NCBI GenBank assembly: GCA_007376205.1
Contig: VMFU01000001.1
Location: forward strand, 30,661 to 94,660
Source: Candidatus Peregrinibacteria bacterium Gr01-1014_25
Lineage (GTDB): Bacteria > Patescibacteriota > Gracilibacteria > Peribacterales > Peribacteraceae
DNA: 64,000 nt
Reading direction: 5' to 3'
The translations under genes were made by a program, and so were the position numbers. Within the stretch, counting starts at the first letter, position 1; each line of letters starts with the position of its first letter. Below are positions 26,974 to 36,576 of this stretch, piece by piece. Under the pieces are notes generated by a model. The model saw nothing but the letters and a program-made list of their open reading frames with translations, was not told the origin of the DNA and searched no databases.

Positions 26974-28104
26974 ATGTCTCTGCAGATCGTCCTGGCAACG
27001 GGGATCTACCCGCCCGACATCGGCGGTCCGGCGACGTACGTGGAACATCTGGCGAAGGAGCTGACTGCCAAGGGCATCGATGTGACCGTGGTGACGTATG
27101 CGATGAGTGCGGACGGCGAGAAGCGGACAGCGCAACGCTGGCAGGTCGTTGGCGTCGGCAAATGGGGCGGTCCTCTCCTCCGCTGGCTGCGGTACATGCG
27201 GGCACTGAAGAGGCATGCCGGCGATGCGGATGTCGTCGTTGCATTCTCCTCGATCAGCGTCGGCGTGCCGATGATCATGGCGCACCTGAAAAAGCCGAAG
27301 AAGATCCTGCGACTCGGCGGCGATTTCTTCTGGGAGCGCTACACCGACTGTGGCGGGATGCTCGGCCTGCGGGCTTGGACGGCGCAGTCCGGACTCCATC
27401 GCCGCATCATGGGCGCCATCCTCCGGCGCTTCGATCATGTCGTCTTCTCCACGCGCTTCCAGGAAGAATTGTACGAGGAGTTCTATTCGCTTCTCCCACG
27501 ACATTCCGTTATTGAGAACGCTCTTGCCACTACCATCCAGCATCCAACATCCCATATCTCTCACTCGCCATTCCGCCTCCTCTTCGTCGGTCGGTTCGTC
27601 CGCTTCAAAAACCTCGAACACCTCCTGCTGGCGATGACACAGCTGCCGCAGACATCGCTGACGCTCGTCGGCGACGGGCCGCGGCGCGAACGGCTCACGG
27701 CCCTTGTCACCGCGTTGAACCTCCGCAGCCGCGTGCAGTTCGTGCCGCCGACGCGCGGCGCGGACAAAGAGCGCCTCTTCGCCGAGCACGATCTCCTCGT
27801 GCTTCCTTCGATCACCGAAATCAGTCCGCACATCGCCCTCGAGGCCCGCGGCGCGGGCCTGCCCGTCCTCCTCACGGGGGAAACGGGCCTGTCCGAACGT
27901 CTGACGCACGGCATGCTGCTGCGACCGCTCCTCTTGCCCCGGCAGATCGCCGACGCCATGCGCGAAGCGATCGATAACTACGACACGCTCGCCCGCAACG
28001 CCTCCTCTCCGCACCCCGGACGGTCGTGGAGCAGCCTCGCGGAGGAGTGGTTCAGCCTCGCCGAGACGGTCATTCCTTCCGCGGATCGCCGAGTAGCAGA
28101 TTGA
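26974..28104 (+). CDS. GT4 family glycosyltransferase with repeat-derived segments
   Basis: QIVLATGIYPPDIGGPATYVEHLAKEL, LFVGRFVRFKNLEHLLLAM, HDLLVLPSITEISPHIALEARGAGLPVLLT. Confidence 0.9.
   Translation: MSLQIVLATGIYPPDIGGPATYVEHLAKELTAKGIDVTVVTYAMSADGEKRTAQRWQVVGVGKWGGPLLRWLRYMRALKRHAGDADVVVAFSSISVGVPMIMAHLKKPKKILRLGGDFFWERYTDCGGMLGLRAWTAQSGLHRRIMGAILRRFDHVVFSTRFQEELYEEFYSLLPRHSVIENALATTIQHPTSHISHSPFRLLFVGRFVRFKNLEHLLLAMTQLPQTSLTLVGDGPRRERLTALVTALNLRSRVQFVPPTRGADKERLFAEHDLLVLPSITEISPHIALEARGAGLPVLLTGETGLSERLTHGMLLRPLLLPRQIADAMREAIDNYDTLARNASSPHPGRSWSSLAEEWFSLAETVIPSADRRVAD
27109..27143 (+). repeat. Degenerate heptameric repeat in GT4 CDS
   Basis: gcggacg gcgagaa gcggaca gcgcaac gctggca (encodes ADGEKRTAQRWQ). 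Confidence 0.55.
27535..27562 (+). repeat. Degenerate heptameric repeat in GT4 CDS
   Basis: atccagc atccaac atcccat atctctc (encodes IQHPTSHISHS). Confidence 0.65.
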
Positions 28105-28504
28105 ACAGGAGAAATTGCCAGGGATACTTCTGGCGCAACCAACGGAACGTGTACGGCATGGCCGGCTCCCCCCGCCCCCGCTGCCTCTTTTCGCGAAGCG
28201 CCTTGCGGACGTCTTTCAATTCTTCATCCAACCACCGGTCGACACTGGTGATGGTGGCATAACCAACATGGAGATTCTTGCGAATCGCTTCATGGCCCTC
28301 TCCTTTGAGAAGCTCTTTGGCCACTGCCAAGCGTCGCATGGCCATGAGCCATTCGCTGTCCGTGAACAGCCTCCTCAATAATCTCTGTCCACGTTGCGAT
28401 AGCCCGAGTTCCTCAAAGAGCCGAAGTGTTCTGGCAGTTTCACGCTGCCATGCTTGCGATGGAATTTTTCGATAATCCAGCTTGCCCATGACCGCATCGT
28501 ACAC
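28070..28504 (-). CDS. TrpR/YerC/YecD-family HTH regulator (true start may be ATG at 28489)
   Basis: LFTDSEWLMAMRRLAVAKELLKGEGHEAIRKNLHVGYATITSVDRWL. Confidence 0.78.
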   Translation of the reverse strand: MYDAVMGKLDYRKIPSQAWQRETARTLRLFEELGLSQRGQRLLRRLFTDSEWLMAMRRLAVAKELLKGEGHEAIRKNLHVGYATITSVDRWLDEELKDVRKALREKRQRGRGEPAMPYTFRWLRQKYPWQFLLFNLLLGDPRKE

Positions 28505-28505
28505 C

Positions 28506-28535
28506 TACCTACAATTATTTCAATAATTGTAGGTA
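28506..28535. promoter_or_regulatory. Perfect palindrome at start of TrpR/YerC-like gene (candidate operator)
   Basis: TACCTACAATTATT-TC-AATAATTGTAGGTA, 14-bp perfect arms. Confidence 0.7.
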
Positions 28536-28618
28536 AGAAGAGAATGTAGAAGAGAAAGATCGAGTAAAAGCCAAAAATAAAGGGGTGAATCACGGACTGC
28601 ATTACTGTGTAATGCGCT

Positions 28619-29734
28619 ATGATGGGCCTGATGAACCTCCTTATGATCTCCGGGGATCGCATGCTCGCAGCGGGGAAGCGCGGGGCGTTCTGGTACACAC
28701 TCGAAGAACTCCATCGTCATTTCGACCGCATCGACATCATCTGTCCGAAAGCGCGTGGAGCAGCGTCGTCTCCGTTTGCGAATGTTTTCCTCCATCCTTC
28801 ACCACGCGGACTGTGGTATCAGCCGCTGTGGATTCTGCGAAAGGGAAAGGAGCTCTGGGCCGCGCACCGCCACGACGTCATGACCGTGCACGAATACCCT
28901 CCGTTCTACAACGGGCTGGGGACGTTGCTGCTGCGCCGAGCCGCGTTCATACCGATAGTTCTGGAAATTCACCACATCGTGGGGTGGCCGCGGGCGGCGA
29001 GTGCGACGGAGCGGATCGGGTTCTGCCTCTCGCGCGTCTTCCTACCATTCGAGGGGAGCGCTGCATCGGCGGTGCGTTGCGTGAGCGGAAGCGTAGAAGC
29101 GCAGCTGCGTCGCTGGGGCGTCGCCAATCTCCACCGCGCACCCTCGTTGTATCTGGATCACGACGCGCTGCAACCGGATGCCACGATGACGAAGAGCGTC
29201 GACGTCGCCTGCTGCGGACGCCTGGTTCGGAGCAAGGGATTTGACCGCCTGCTTGAGGCGCTCGCGCTCCTGCCGCGGGCGACGCTCGCAGTCGTCGGGG
29301 ACGGCCCCGAGCGCGAGCGCCTGGAGCGCCGGGCGCGGAACCTGGGCATCGCGGACCGCGTCACGTGGCGCGGGTGGCTGGAGGATCAGACAGCCGTGTA
29401 CCGCGCGCTGCAGACAGCGCGCGTCATCGCCGTGCCGTCCTTGAGCGAGGGCGGTCCGCGCATCGCGGTCGAGGCGATGGCGCTCGGCTTGCCCGTCGTT
29501 GCAACGCGCGTCGGCATTCTTCCGGACGTCATCGTCGACGGCGAGAACGGTGCGTTCACGGACGGGTCTCCCGCGGACCTTGCGGCGGTCATCGGCAAAC
29601 TTCTGGCCGACGAGGCGATGCGGCAGCGTCTCGGGGAATCCGCGCGCGGCGTCCTGGGTCTCTTCGAGCGCCGCACGCTGATCAAGCAGTACGCAGACTT
29701 TCTCAAGTCGATTGTTCCGCTGCCAATGCCATGA
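28619..29734 (+). CDS. GT4 family glycosyltransferase
   Basis: MNLLMISGDRMLAAGKRGAFW, VACCGRLVRSKGFDRLLEAL, VPSLSEGGPRIAVEAMALGLPVVATRVGILPDVI. Confidence 0.9.
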   Translation: MMGLMNLLMISGDRMLAAGKRGAFWYTLEELHRHFDRIDIICPKARGAASSPFANVFLHPSPRGLWYQPLWILRKGKELWAAHRHDVMTVHEYPPFYNGLGTLLLRRAAFIPIVLEIHHIVGWPRAASATERIGFCLSRVFLPFEGSAASAVRCVSGSVEAQLRRWGVANLHRAPSLYLDHDALQPDATMTKSVDVACCGRLVRSKGFDRLLEALALLPRATLAVVGDGPERERLERRARNLGIADRVTWRGWLEDQTAVYRALQTARVIAVPSLSEGGPRIAVEAMALGLPVVATRVGILPDVIVDGENGAFTDGSPADLAAVIGKLLADEAMRQRLGESARGVLGLFERRTLIKQYADFLKSIVPLPMP

Positions 29735-30864
29735 TGCAGTATCCAACCAACTCGTCCGAACGCGGGGGTCTTGCGGGCCCCGCGCGTGGAGGACACCGCT
29801 TGTGGGAAAGGATGGTTCGCGGAAGGAAAACCGGAGGTTTGCCTTTCGCGCTGTTATTTATCACCCAAAAGCTCCATACGCAGGATGCCTTCGGCATCCT
29901 CTGGGCCAATGCCTTCGCGGCCCGCGGGTACGACGTGCATGTCATCTGCCTGGAGGATCGCACCGCGGCGGGGCAGGGAGCGCTCGGCGACATCACGCCG
30001 CGCTTCACGGTGCACTCACTCGGCAAGGAGCACGGCACGGGGCGCATCCGCCAGGTTCTGCGGTTCTGGTCGCTGATCATCACGCTGCGCTACGACCGCG
30101 TCTTCATCCACATGTCGCCGGTGTGGTACGCACTGGGCTGGTGGTGGTGGCTGCTGCGGGGCATACCCGTGTACCTGTGGTACACGCACTACAAGATGCA
30201 GCCGGGCGTACGCCTCTTCGGGTGGTTCGGCCGCCGCTTCTTCTGCGCGACGGCGCAGAGCCTGCCGCAGTACCGGACATCGCCGAAGAAGATCATCACG
30301 GGCCACGGCATCGACCTCGCTTTCTGGCCCAAGCGCCCGAATGTTTCTTCCAATCCCAACAGCCTGCTCGTCGTGCACCGGCTCTCCCGCAGCAAGCGGC
30401 TGGAATTGATCTTGTACGCGCTCACGCTCCTGCCCGGATTCACCGTCGACATCTACGGCATCGACGCCGAGGCAGATTACGCCGCCGCGATGCGCAGTCT
30501 GGCCGGCAATCTCGGCGTGGACGGCCGCGCGGTGTTCCATGGCACGATTCCGATGAAGAAGTTGCCGGCGATCTATACGCGCCACCGTCTGATTCTGAAC
30601 ATGGCATCGGAGACCATCGACAAGACGATGCTGGAGGCGATGACGTGCGGTTGCTATCCCGTGACGACGAAGGCCAACGCGCAAGCGATCGGACTGCCCG
30701 CGGCTCCGGCGGACGACACGCCGGAGGCGATTGCCGCGTTCGTGGAATCGGCATCGGCATCGCCGCCTCTCCCCGCGGACGCGCTCTACGCAATCGTCGT
30801 CGAGCGGCATAGTCTGGGACGCCTCTTAGACCAGATGGATCGCTACATTCGCTCGGGAACATGA
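29731..30864 (+). CDS. GT4-like glycosyltransferase
   Basis: ALLFITQKLHTQDAFGILWANAFAARG, LLVVHRLSRSKRLELIL, LNMASETIDKTMLEAMTCGCYPV. Confidence 0.8.
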   Translation: MMQYPTNSSERGGLAGPARGGHRLWERMVRGRKTGGLPFALLFITQKLHTQDAFGILWANAFAARGYDVHVICLEDRTAAGQGALGDITPRFTVHSLGKEHGTGRIRQVLRFWSLIITLRYDRVFIHMSPVWYALGWWWWLLRGIPVYLWYTHYKMQPGVRLFGWFGRRFFCATAQSLPQYRTSPKKIITGHGIDLAFWPKRPNVSSNPNSLLVVHRLSRSKRLELILYALTLLPGFTVDIYGIDAEADYAAAMRSLAGNLGVDGRAVFHGTIPMKKLPAIYTRHRLILNMASETIDKTMLEAMTCGCYPVTTKANAQAIGLPAAPADDTPEAIAAFVESASASPPLPADALYAIVVERHSLGRLLDQMDRYIRSGT

Positions 30865-31703
30865 CTCCCGCCATCCCCTGCACCGTGCAGCTCCTGTGCC
30901 GCAACAACGCGGCATCGATCGGCGCGTGTCTCGATTCCCTCGGAGAATTCGCGGAGGTCATCGTGCAGGACGGCTCCTCGACCGACGGCACGCGGGAGAT
31001 CGCGCTCGTTCATCCGAACGTGCGCATCATCGATCAGAACCGCGCGTACATCGACGCATCCAGCCGCATCACCGATTTCGCCTCGATGCGCAACGAGAGT
31101 ATCGCGGCCGCTCGTCACGACTGGCTCTTCGTCGTCGATGCTGACGAAGCCGTCACACCCGCACAGACGGACGAAGTGCGTTCCATCGTGCAGCGCGGCA
31201 TCCCGGGCGTGTTCGTCGCCTCGCGCCGCTTCGTCGTCGACGGCAAGGTGATCGACCGCTGCTCGGGATACCCCGCGGAACAGATCCGCCTGTTCCACCG
31301 ATCGTTGACGCACGGCTATGTGAAGACCGTGCATGAACGGCTGCACCTGAAGAACGGAGTAACGACGCAGCACTTGCAAGAAGAGCTCCTCGTGCCCCTC
31401 CCTCCCGCCTCGTCGCTGCCGGCCAAGCACGCGCGCTACCTCGACATGGAAGTGCGGCGGCTCGGTGTCGTCGGCATGGGCCGCTGGACGCGGTGGATTC
31501 TCCTGCGGAATCTGCGCACCGCGGCGGGGTTGCTGCTGCGCATCGCCTGGATCCGCCTGACGCCCACCCGCGCGACGATCATGCCCCTGCGCTACGAACT
31601 TCCCTACGTCGCGCACGTGCTGCGCACGATCGTTCGCACATTCCCGCCCTTCGTCGCCGCGAACATCCGCCGCTACGGCGACGACGCCGGCACGAAGCGG
31701 TAG
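30861..31703 (+). CDS. GT2 family glycosyltransferase (KdtX/WaaE-like)
   Basis: TVQLLCRNNAASIGACLDSLGEFAEVIVQDGSSTDGTREIA, MRNESIAAARHDWLFVVDADEAV. Confidence 0.88.
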   Translation: MTPAIPCTVQLLCRNNAASIGACLDSLGEFAEVIVQDGSSTDGTREIALVHPNVRIIDQNRAYIDASSRITDFASMRNESIAAARHDWLFVVDADEAVTPAQTDEVRSIVQRGIPGVFVASRRFVVDGKVIDRCSGYPAEQIRLFHRSLTHGYVKTVHERLHLKNGVTTQHLQEELLVPLPPASSLPAKHARYLDMEVRRLGVVGMGRWTRWILLRNLRTAAGLLLRIAWIRLTPTRATIMPLRYELPYVAHVLRTIVRTFPPFVAANIRRYGDDAGTKR

Positions 31704-33370
31704 ACGGTGTACGCGCCGACCCGCTCAAAGGACGTGAAGAGGTCGGCGTACGCGCGCGGAAGCGGTTTCGCGGTGACCAGAACGTCGGGCGCATAGCGCC
31801 GGAGCAGGCTGCGCACCTCGACGGGCGCGGGCGGGTGCACGTCGCGCTCCAGGCGGGCGCGGATGGTTTGGTCGGGAATGAAGTCCGCGATCGTTTTGTC
31901 GAAGGGCTTTTGGAAGAGCGTCGCGAGTTGGTGGGTCGTGCGGGCGCGAGCGAATGCCTGTCCCGGGTAGTTGCCGAAGACGGGCTGGGCGCCGATGCTC
32001 GTCGGCTGCTCGTCCTCCGGGAAGAACGCCAGTTGCACGATATACCGCTCGAAGAGTTCGCGATCCGTCGCAAAGAAAATCCGCGCGCCGGGGCCCGTAA
32101 GGACGTAGTGCGCCGTGTAGACGGGGACAAGACGGGCGAGGGTATTATAGGACGCCAGAACAACGCTTTCCGCCGGGAGGCGTTCGTCGAGCCATGCCAG
32201 TACACGCCGTTCGTCGGATGCCTGCCACGCCGGCAGCGGGCTTTCGGCGATAGCAACGGGGAGCGTGCGGAGGACGGACGCGGCAACGAGAACCGTCATG
32301 GCGACGCCAACCCATTTGCCCGCCCACAGGAGGAAAATCCCCAAACAGAGGAACAATCCGGCTACGGTGAACAGACGAACGAAACGTCCATAGTGCCCCT
32401 GGAAGTCGGCCTCGTGCCCCGTCACGACATTCGCATTCACCGCGATGACACTCGCCATGAGCAAGAAGAGAAGGAGAAGCGGCCGGCGGCCCGTGAGCAG
32501 GCGCGCGCGCCATGCGACGACGAGCGCGATCAACCACGTCCACAGCACCGCCTGCAGGGCGGGAGCGCCGGGGAGGCGACTCTGAATGACGCCGAAGTGC
32601 CGGTACGTCTCCAGGAACGCCGGATCGGCTTTGCGCGAGAGCAGGGCGATGGCATAGGGAAGGGCGAGGAGCGCGAACGGGCCGAAGACGCAGGCGGCGT
32701 CCGCAATCCAGGCGCGGATCGGTTGCCGCCGGATGAGCAACGCGTGCAGGAGGAGCAGCCCTTCGAACGCGGCAAGAACCGTCCAGTGATAGGAGTAGGT
32801 ATGGAACATCGCGCCGAGCAGGACGCCGCGCGCAAGGCGGTGCCACCGCCGCTCCCGATCGGGAAGGAAGAGCAGGCAAAGGAAAAGATTCGGGAAGAGC
32901 AACGTCAATTTCGTCGCGTCACGCACGAGATAGTGGACGCCCCAGACGTCCGCCCAGAACACCGTCGCCGCGGCGACGGCAAGCATGGGGTGGCGCAGCA
33001 ATCCCCATACCCAGAGGTAGGCGAGCAGCACGTTGAGGAATGTGGCGGCGATGTCGGTCAGGGCAATCGCCGTGCCAAGGGGCATGCCCGTGGTGATGAT
33101 GATGCCTGCCGTGATCCACTCCGCGAACCCGTTCGGCGAAATGTCCGCGCGGTGTTCTTTCAGGATGGGATTGCCGATGAGGGGGTATCCGTCGACGACT
33201 TCACGGATCCGCGCGAAGTACCGCGCCTCGTCCTCGTCTGCGCTGCTCTCCACGAGCGGGCGATCCCACGTGCCAAAGCGCGCCCGGTCGACAAGCGTGG
33301 GCGCATTCACGAGGAGCGTGATCACACAGGAGAGCAGCAAACCGATGGTAACGGGCGATTTCCAATGCAT
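31673..33370 (-). CDS. Multi-TM GT-C-like membrane protein
   Basis: 565 aa, repeated hydrophobic helices; SSADEDEARYFARIREVVDGYPLIGNPILKEH. Confidence 0.6.
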   Translation of the reverse strand: MHWKSPVTIGLLLSCVITLLVNAPTLVDRARFGTWDRPLVESSADEDEARYFARIREVVDGYPLIGNPILKEHRADISPNGFAEWITAGIIITTGMPLGTAIALTDIAATFLNVLLAYLWVWGLLRHPMLAVAAATVFWADVWGVHYLVRDATKLTLLFPNLFLCLLFLPDRERRWHRLARGVLLGAMFHTYSYHWTVLAAFEGLLLLHALLIRRQPIRAWIADAACVFGPFALLALPYAIALLSRKADPAFLETYRHFGVIQSRLPGAPALQAVLWTWLIALVVAWRARLLTGRRPLLLLFLLMASVIAVNANVVTGHEADFQGHYGRFVRLFTVAGLFLCLGIFLLWAGKWVGVAMTVLVAASVLRTLPVAIAESPLPAWQASDERRVLAWLDERLPAESVVLASYNTLARLVPVYTAHYVLTGPGARIFFATDRELFERYIVQLAFFPEDEQPTSIGAQPVFGNYPGQAFARARTTHQLATLFQKPFDKTIADFIPDQTIRARLERDVHPPAPVEVRSLLRRYAPDVLVTAKPLPRAYADLFTSFERVGAYTVYRFVPASSP

Positions 33371-33418
33371 GGCGCATATTTACTATAGGCCAGGAATGGC
33401 CTACGTTACATGCGTTCC

Positions 33419-34558
33419 ATGACGCCGCCCCCCTCGACCATTCGCGGCAGGCATATCTTGGTGACCGGCGGCGCCGGTTACCTGGGATCCATGCTGGTAC
33501 CCGCGCTTCTGGGACAGGGCTACGAGGTGAGCGTCGTGGACCTATGCATCTTCGGCGACGACGCGCTGCAGCCGGTCGCCGATCATCCCCATCTGCACAT
33601 TTACAAGGAGGACATCCGCGAGCTCGACCGCTTTTCATCGCTCCTGCGCAACATCGACGTCGTCATCCATCTCGCAAGCATCTCCAACGATCCAACATCC
33701 GACCTGGACCCCGACCTGACCATCAGTACCAACTACCTCGCCACGACCGCCCTCGCGCGGTGGGCGCGCGCGCAGGAAGTTCAGCAGTTCATCTTCAGTT
33801 CCTCGTGCAGCGTCTACGGCGCATCCACCGGGCGCCTCCTCGACGAGCTCTCCCACACCGGACCCATCACGCTCTACGCGCTCACCAAACTCGCGAGCGA
33901 GCGCGAACTCCTTGAACTCTCCAGCAATGATTTCCGCGTGACGGTGCTCCGCTTCAGCACACTGTTCGGCCTCTCCCGCCGGATGCGCTTCGACCTCGCC
34001 ATCAACGCGATGGCAAAGAGCGGCATTGATGGCAAGAATCTCGTGGTCAACGGCGCGGGCACGCAGTACCGCCCCTTCGTTCACCTGCTCGATGCGGCGG
34101 ACGCCATTCTGGACGTGCTGCGCGCCGAGCCCTCCGTCGTGCGCGGGCAGACTTTCAACGTCGGCGGGGATCACCTCAATTTCACCATCCAGGGGCTGGC
34201 CGAGGAGGTGCAGAAGGCCTTTCCGGATATCGCTATCGATCATGCCACGGCGAACGTCGACGTCCGTTCGTACCAGGTCCGCTTCCAGAAGATCGTCGAC
34301 GCCCTCGGCTTCAAACCGCGCCGGGGCGTCCTCGACGGCGTCGAAGAGATCAAACGCGCGGCGGAGAGCGGCGTTCTGGGCTCCATGGATGACAAGCGCT
34401 ACTACAACCTCGCGGTCATGAAGGAAAGCTCCGATACGAAGAAGGAGAGCCGCTGGTCGGTCGTCTCGTCGCCGAAGGACAACACGTCTACAGCAAAATC
34501 CCCCGCACCCCGCAGGGGAAAATCCCTCATCACTATCGGACAGACGCACGATGAATAA
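33419..34558 (+). CDS. NAD-dependent epimerase/dehydratase (extended SDR)
   Basis: RHILVTGGAGYLGSMLVPALLGQGYEVSVVDLCIFGDDAL, HLASISNDP, SSSCSVYGA, YALTKLASE. Confidence 0.9.
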   Translation: MTPPPSTIRGRHILVTGGAGYLGSMLVPALLGQGYEVSVVDLCIFGDDALQPVADHPHLHIYKEDIRELDRFSSLLRNIDVVIHLASISNDPTSDLDPDLTISTNYLATTALARWARAQEVQQFIFSSSCSVYGASTGRLLDELSHTGPITLYALTKLASERELLELSSNDFRVTVLRFSTLFGLSRRMRFDLAINAMAKSGIDGKNLVVNGAGTQYRPFVHLLDAADAILDVLRAEPSVVRGQTFNVGGDHLNFTIQGLAEEVQKAFPDIAIDHATANVDVRSYQVRFQKIVDALGFKPRRGVLDGVEEIKRAAESGVLGSMDDKRYYNLAVMKESSDTKKESRWSVVSSPKDNTSTAKSPAPRRGKSLITIGQTHDE

Positions 34559-36563
34559 TCCGACGCAAACGCCGCAGGGCCCGCGCCGCCCGAAAGTCGT
34601 CGCCGTGATCATGACGTACAACTGCGCGCGTCTGCTGCGCAAGGCGTATGAGCAGCTGCCGATGGATTGCATCGACGAGGTGATCGTCACGGACGATGGA
34701 TCGAGGGATAACATCGAGCAGGAGGCCGCGAACCTGGGCCTGACGCTCAAGCGTCACACGCCGAACCGCGGCTACGGAGGCAATTTGAAAGCGGGACTGA
34801 CCCATGCGCTTGAGCGCGGCGCGGACTACATCGTGGAAATCCACGGCGACGGTCAATTCCATCCATCCGCCCTGCGCCACGCGATGCCGTTCATCCGCGA
34901 AGGGCGCGAATTCATTATCGGCTCCCGCTTCATCCATCCGCGGCGGGCGCTGGAACTGAAAATGCCGTTGATCCGCTTCCTCGCGAATCGTGGATTGAGC
35001 TTCATCGACCGCATCGTCCTGGGGCTGCCCTTTACCGAATTCCACACGGGGTTCCGCATCTACAGCCGCGAATTTTTGAACGCCGTCCCATGGCGGGACA
35101 ACTCGAACGACTACCTGTTCAGCTTCCAGATCATCGCCCAGGCCGCGTACGCGCGGGCGAGAGTCGCCGAAGTTCCCGTGGAAGCCGACTACCGCGGCGA
35201 CCATACGTCGCACAGCATCAAAGGAGCGTCCATCTACGCCTTCCAGACGTTCCGCGTTCTCGCGGACTACATCCTGGCGCGCCTCGGCATCAGCTTCACG
35301 CCCGTCTTTCCGGCGCGGGACAGGATGGCGGCGCGTGCGGTAACCGAATGTCAGGGGTGCGGCAACCGCAGCCTGAAGGCCATGTTCGACCTGGGCGTCG
35401 TGCCTTCGGTGAACACGTATTTCACGAAAGAGGAACTGCATCGCGAATATCCGTACCTGCTGGACGTGCACTGGTGCACGCACTGCACGCTGGTACAGCT
35501 GGGCACGATCGTCCCGCCTGGCGAACTGTTCAGCCATTACCAGCATCTTTCGTCCGCGTCACAATCGAACATCCGCCACTTGGAAGAACTAGCGGCGACA
35601 CTCAAACAGAAACTATCGATCGGCGCGTCGACGCGCGTCATGGACGTCGGCTCTAACGACGGCACGCTGCTCTCGAAATTCCTGGACCGGACCCCGCATG
35701 TCCTCGGCGTCGATCCCGCGGAGAACCTGGTGACCTACGCGAAGGAGCGCGGCGTGGAGCAGATCGCAGCGTTTTTGAATCCGGAAACAGCCAAAACCAT
35801 CGTCGCCTCGCACGGCAGACGTGACCTGATCATGGCCCTCAACGTCGTCGCTCACACCCCCGACGTCCGCAACCTGCTCCGGGCCGTGAACACCGTTCTC
35901 GCGGAGAAGGGCACGTTCGTCATGGAAGCCGTTCACGTGTTCGCCACGATCTTGAAGGGGGAGTTCGACACGGTCTATCACGAGCACGTCTACTGCTTCT
36001 CGCTGACGGCCCTCGTTCCCCTTCTTGCCCAAGCGGGCCTCACCGTCGTCGACGTCGAGGAGATTCCCACGCAAGGAGGCTCCCTGCGCGTCTATGCACG
36101 CCACACCTCCGAGCAGCCGGGGATTGCGGATGTCGTCCATCGCCTGCTCGAGCGCGAGGAGAAGGAGGGCGTGCGCGACCCGGAAACGTACGCGCGCGTC
36201 GGCCGACAGGTGGAGGCATTCAAGCGGGATTTTCGCCAGAGCCTACAGGTTCTGCGAGCCAAGCATGGCCGGATCGTCGCGCTCGGCGCGCCGGCGAGGG
36301 GCGTGGTCATCATGAACGCGTGCGGCATTTCGACGGACATCGTGGACGCCGTCGTCGACGACACACCGCTGAAGCAGGGGCGGTTGATGCCCGGCGTGCA
36401 CATCCCCGTGATTTCCTGGAAGGAATTGGCGGCAAACCCCGCATCGGGCTACGTCCTGCTGTCCTGGAATTACGAGGAAGAAATGCTGTCAAAACTGCGG
36501 GGCTGCGTGCGTGAGGCGGACGTCGTCATTCCGTTCCCGACGTTGCGCACGGTGCGCCTATGA
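34551..36563 (+). CDS. Fusion: N-terminal GT2 + C-terminal C-methyltransferase (zinc-binding N-domain, SAM, C-terminal domain)
   Basis: GT2: VVAVIMTYNCARLLRKAYEQL..VTDDGSRDN..GDGQFHPSAL; MT: ECQGCGNRSLKAMFDLGVVPSVNTYF..WCTHCTLVQL..VMDVGSNDGTLLSKF..HEHVYCFSLTALVPLL..GAPARGVVIMN. Confidence 0.9.
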   Translation: MNNPTQTPQGPRRPKVVAVIMTYNCARLLRKAYEQLPMDCIDEVIVTDDGSRDNIEQEAANLGLTLKRHTPNRGYGGNLKAGLTHALERGADYIVEIHGDGQFHPSALRHAMPFIREGREFIIGSRFIHPRRALELKMPLIRFLANRGLSFIDRIVLGLPFTEFHTGFRIYSREFLNAVPWRDNSNDYLFSFQIIAQAAYARARVAEVPVEADYRGDHTSHSIKGASIYAFQTFRVLADYILARLGISFTPVFPARDRMAARAVTECQGCGNRSLKAMFDLGVVPSVNTYFTKEELHREYPYLLDVHWCTHCTLVQLGTIVPPGELFSHYQHLSSASQSNIRHLEELAATLKQKLSIGASTRVMDVGSNDGTLLSKFLDRTPHVLGVDPAENLVTYAKERGVEQIAAFLNPETAKTIVASHGRRDLIMALNVVAHTPDVRNLLRAVNTVLAEKGTFVMEAVHVFATILKGEFDTVYHEHVYCFSLTALVPLLAQAGLTVVDVEEIPTQGGSLRVYARHTSEQPGIADVVHRLLEREEKEGVRDPETYARVGRQVEAFKRDFRQSLQVLRAKHGRIVALGAPARGVVIMNACGISTDIVDAVVDDTPLKQGRLMPGVHIPVISWKELAANPASGYVLLSWNYEEEMLSKLRGCVREADVVIPFPTLRTVRL

Positions 36564-36576
36564 GTACGCTGCGGGC

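Noticed and set aside
28506-28535. Palindrome considered as a Rho-independent terminator
   Set aside because: AT-rich stem with no U-run, located at a gene start; better explained as an operator-like site
31493-33388. 631-aa + strand ORF
   Set aside because: Antisense of the 31673-33370 membrane protein; charged, low-complexity (EER/RRR) with no family motifs
34447-34475. Possible heptamer tract (gctggtc ggtcgtc tcgtcgc) near the 3' end of the epimerase gene
   Set aside because: Too degenerate and too short to distinguish from GC-rich coding sequence
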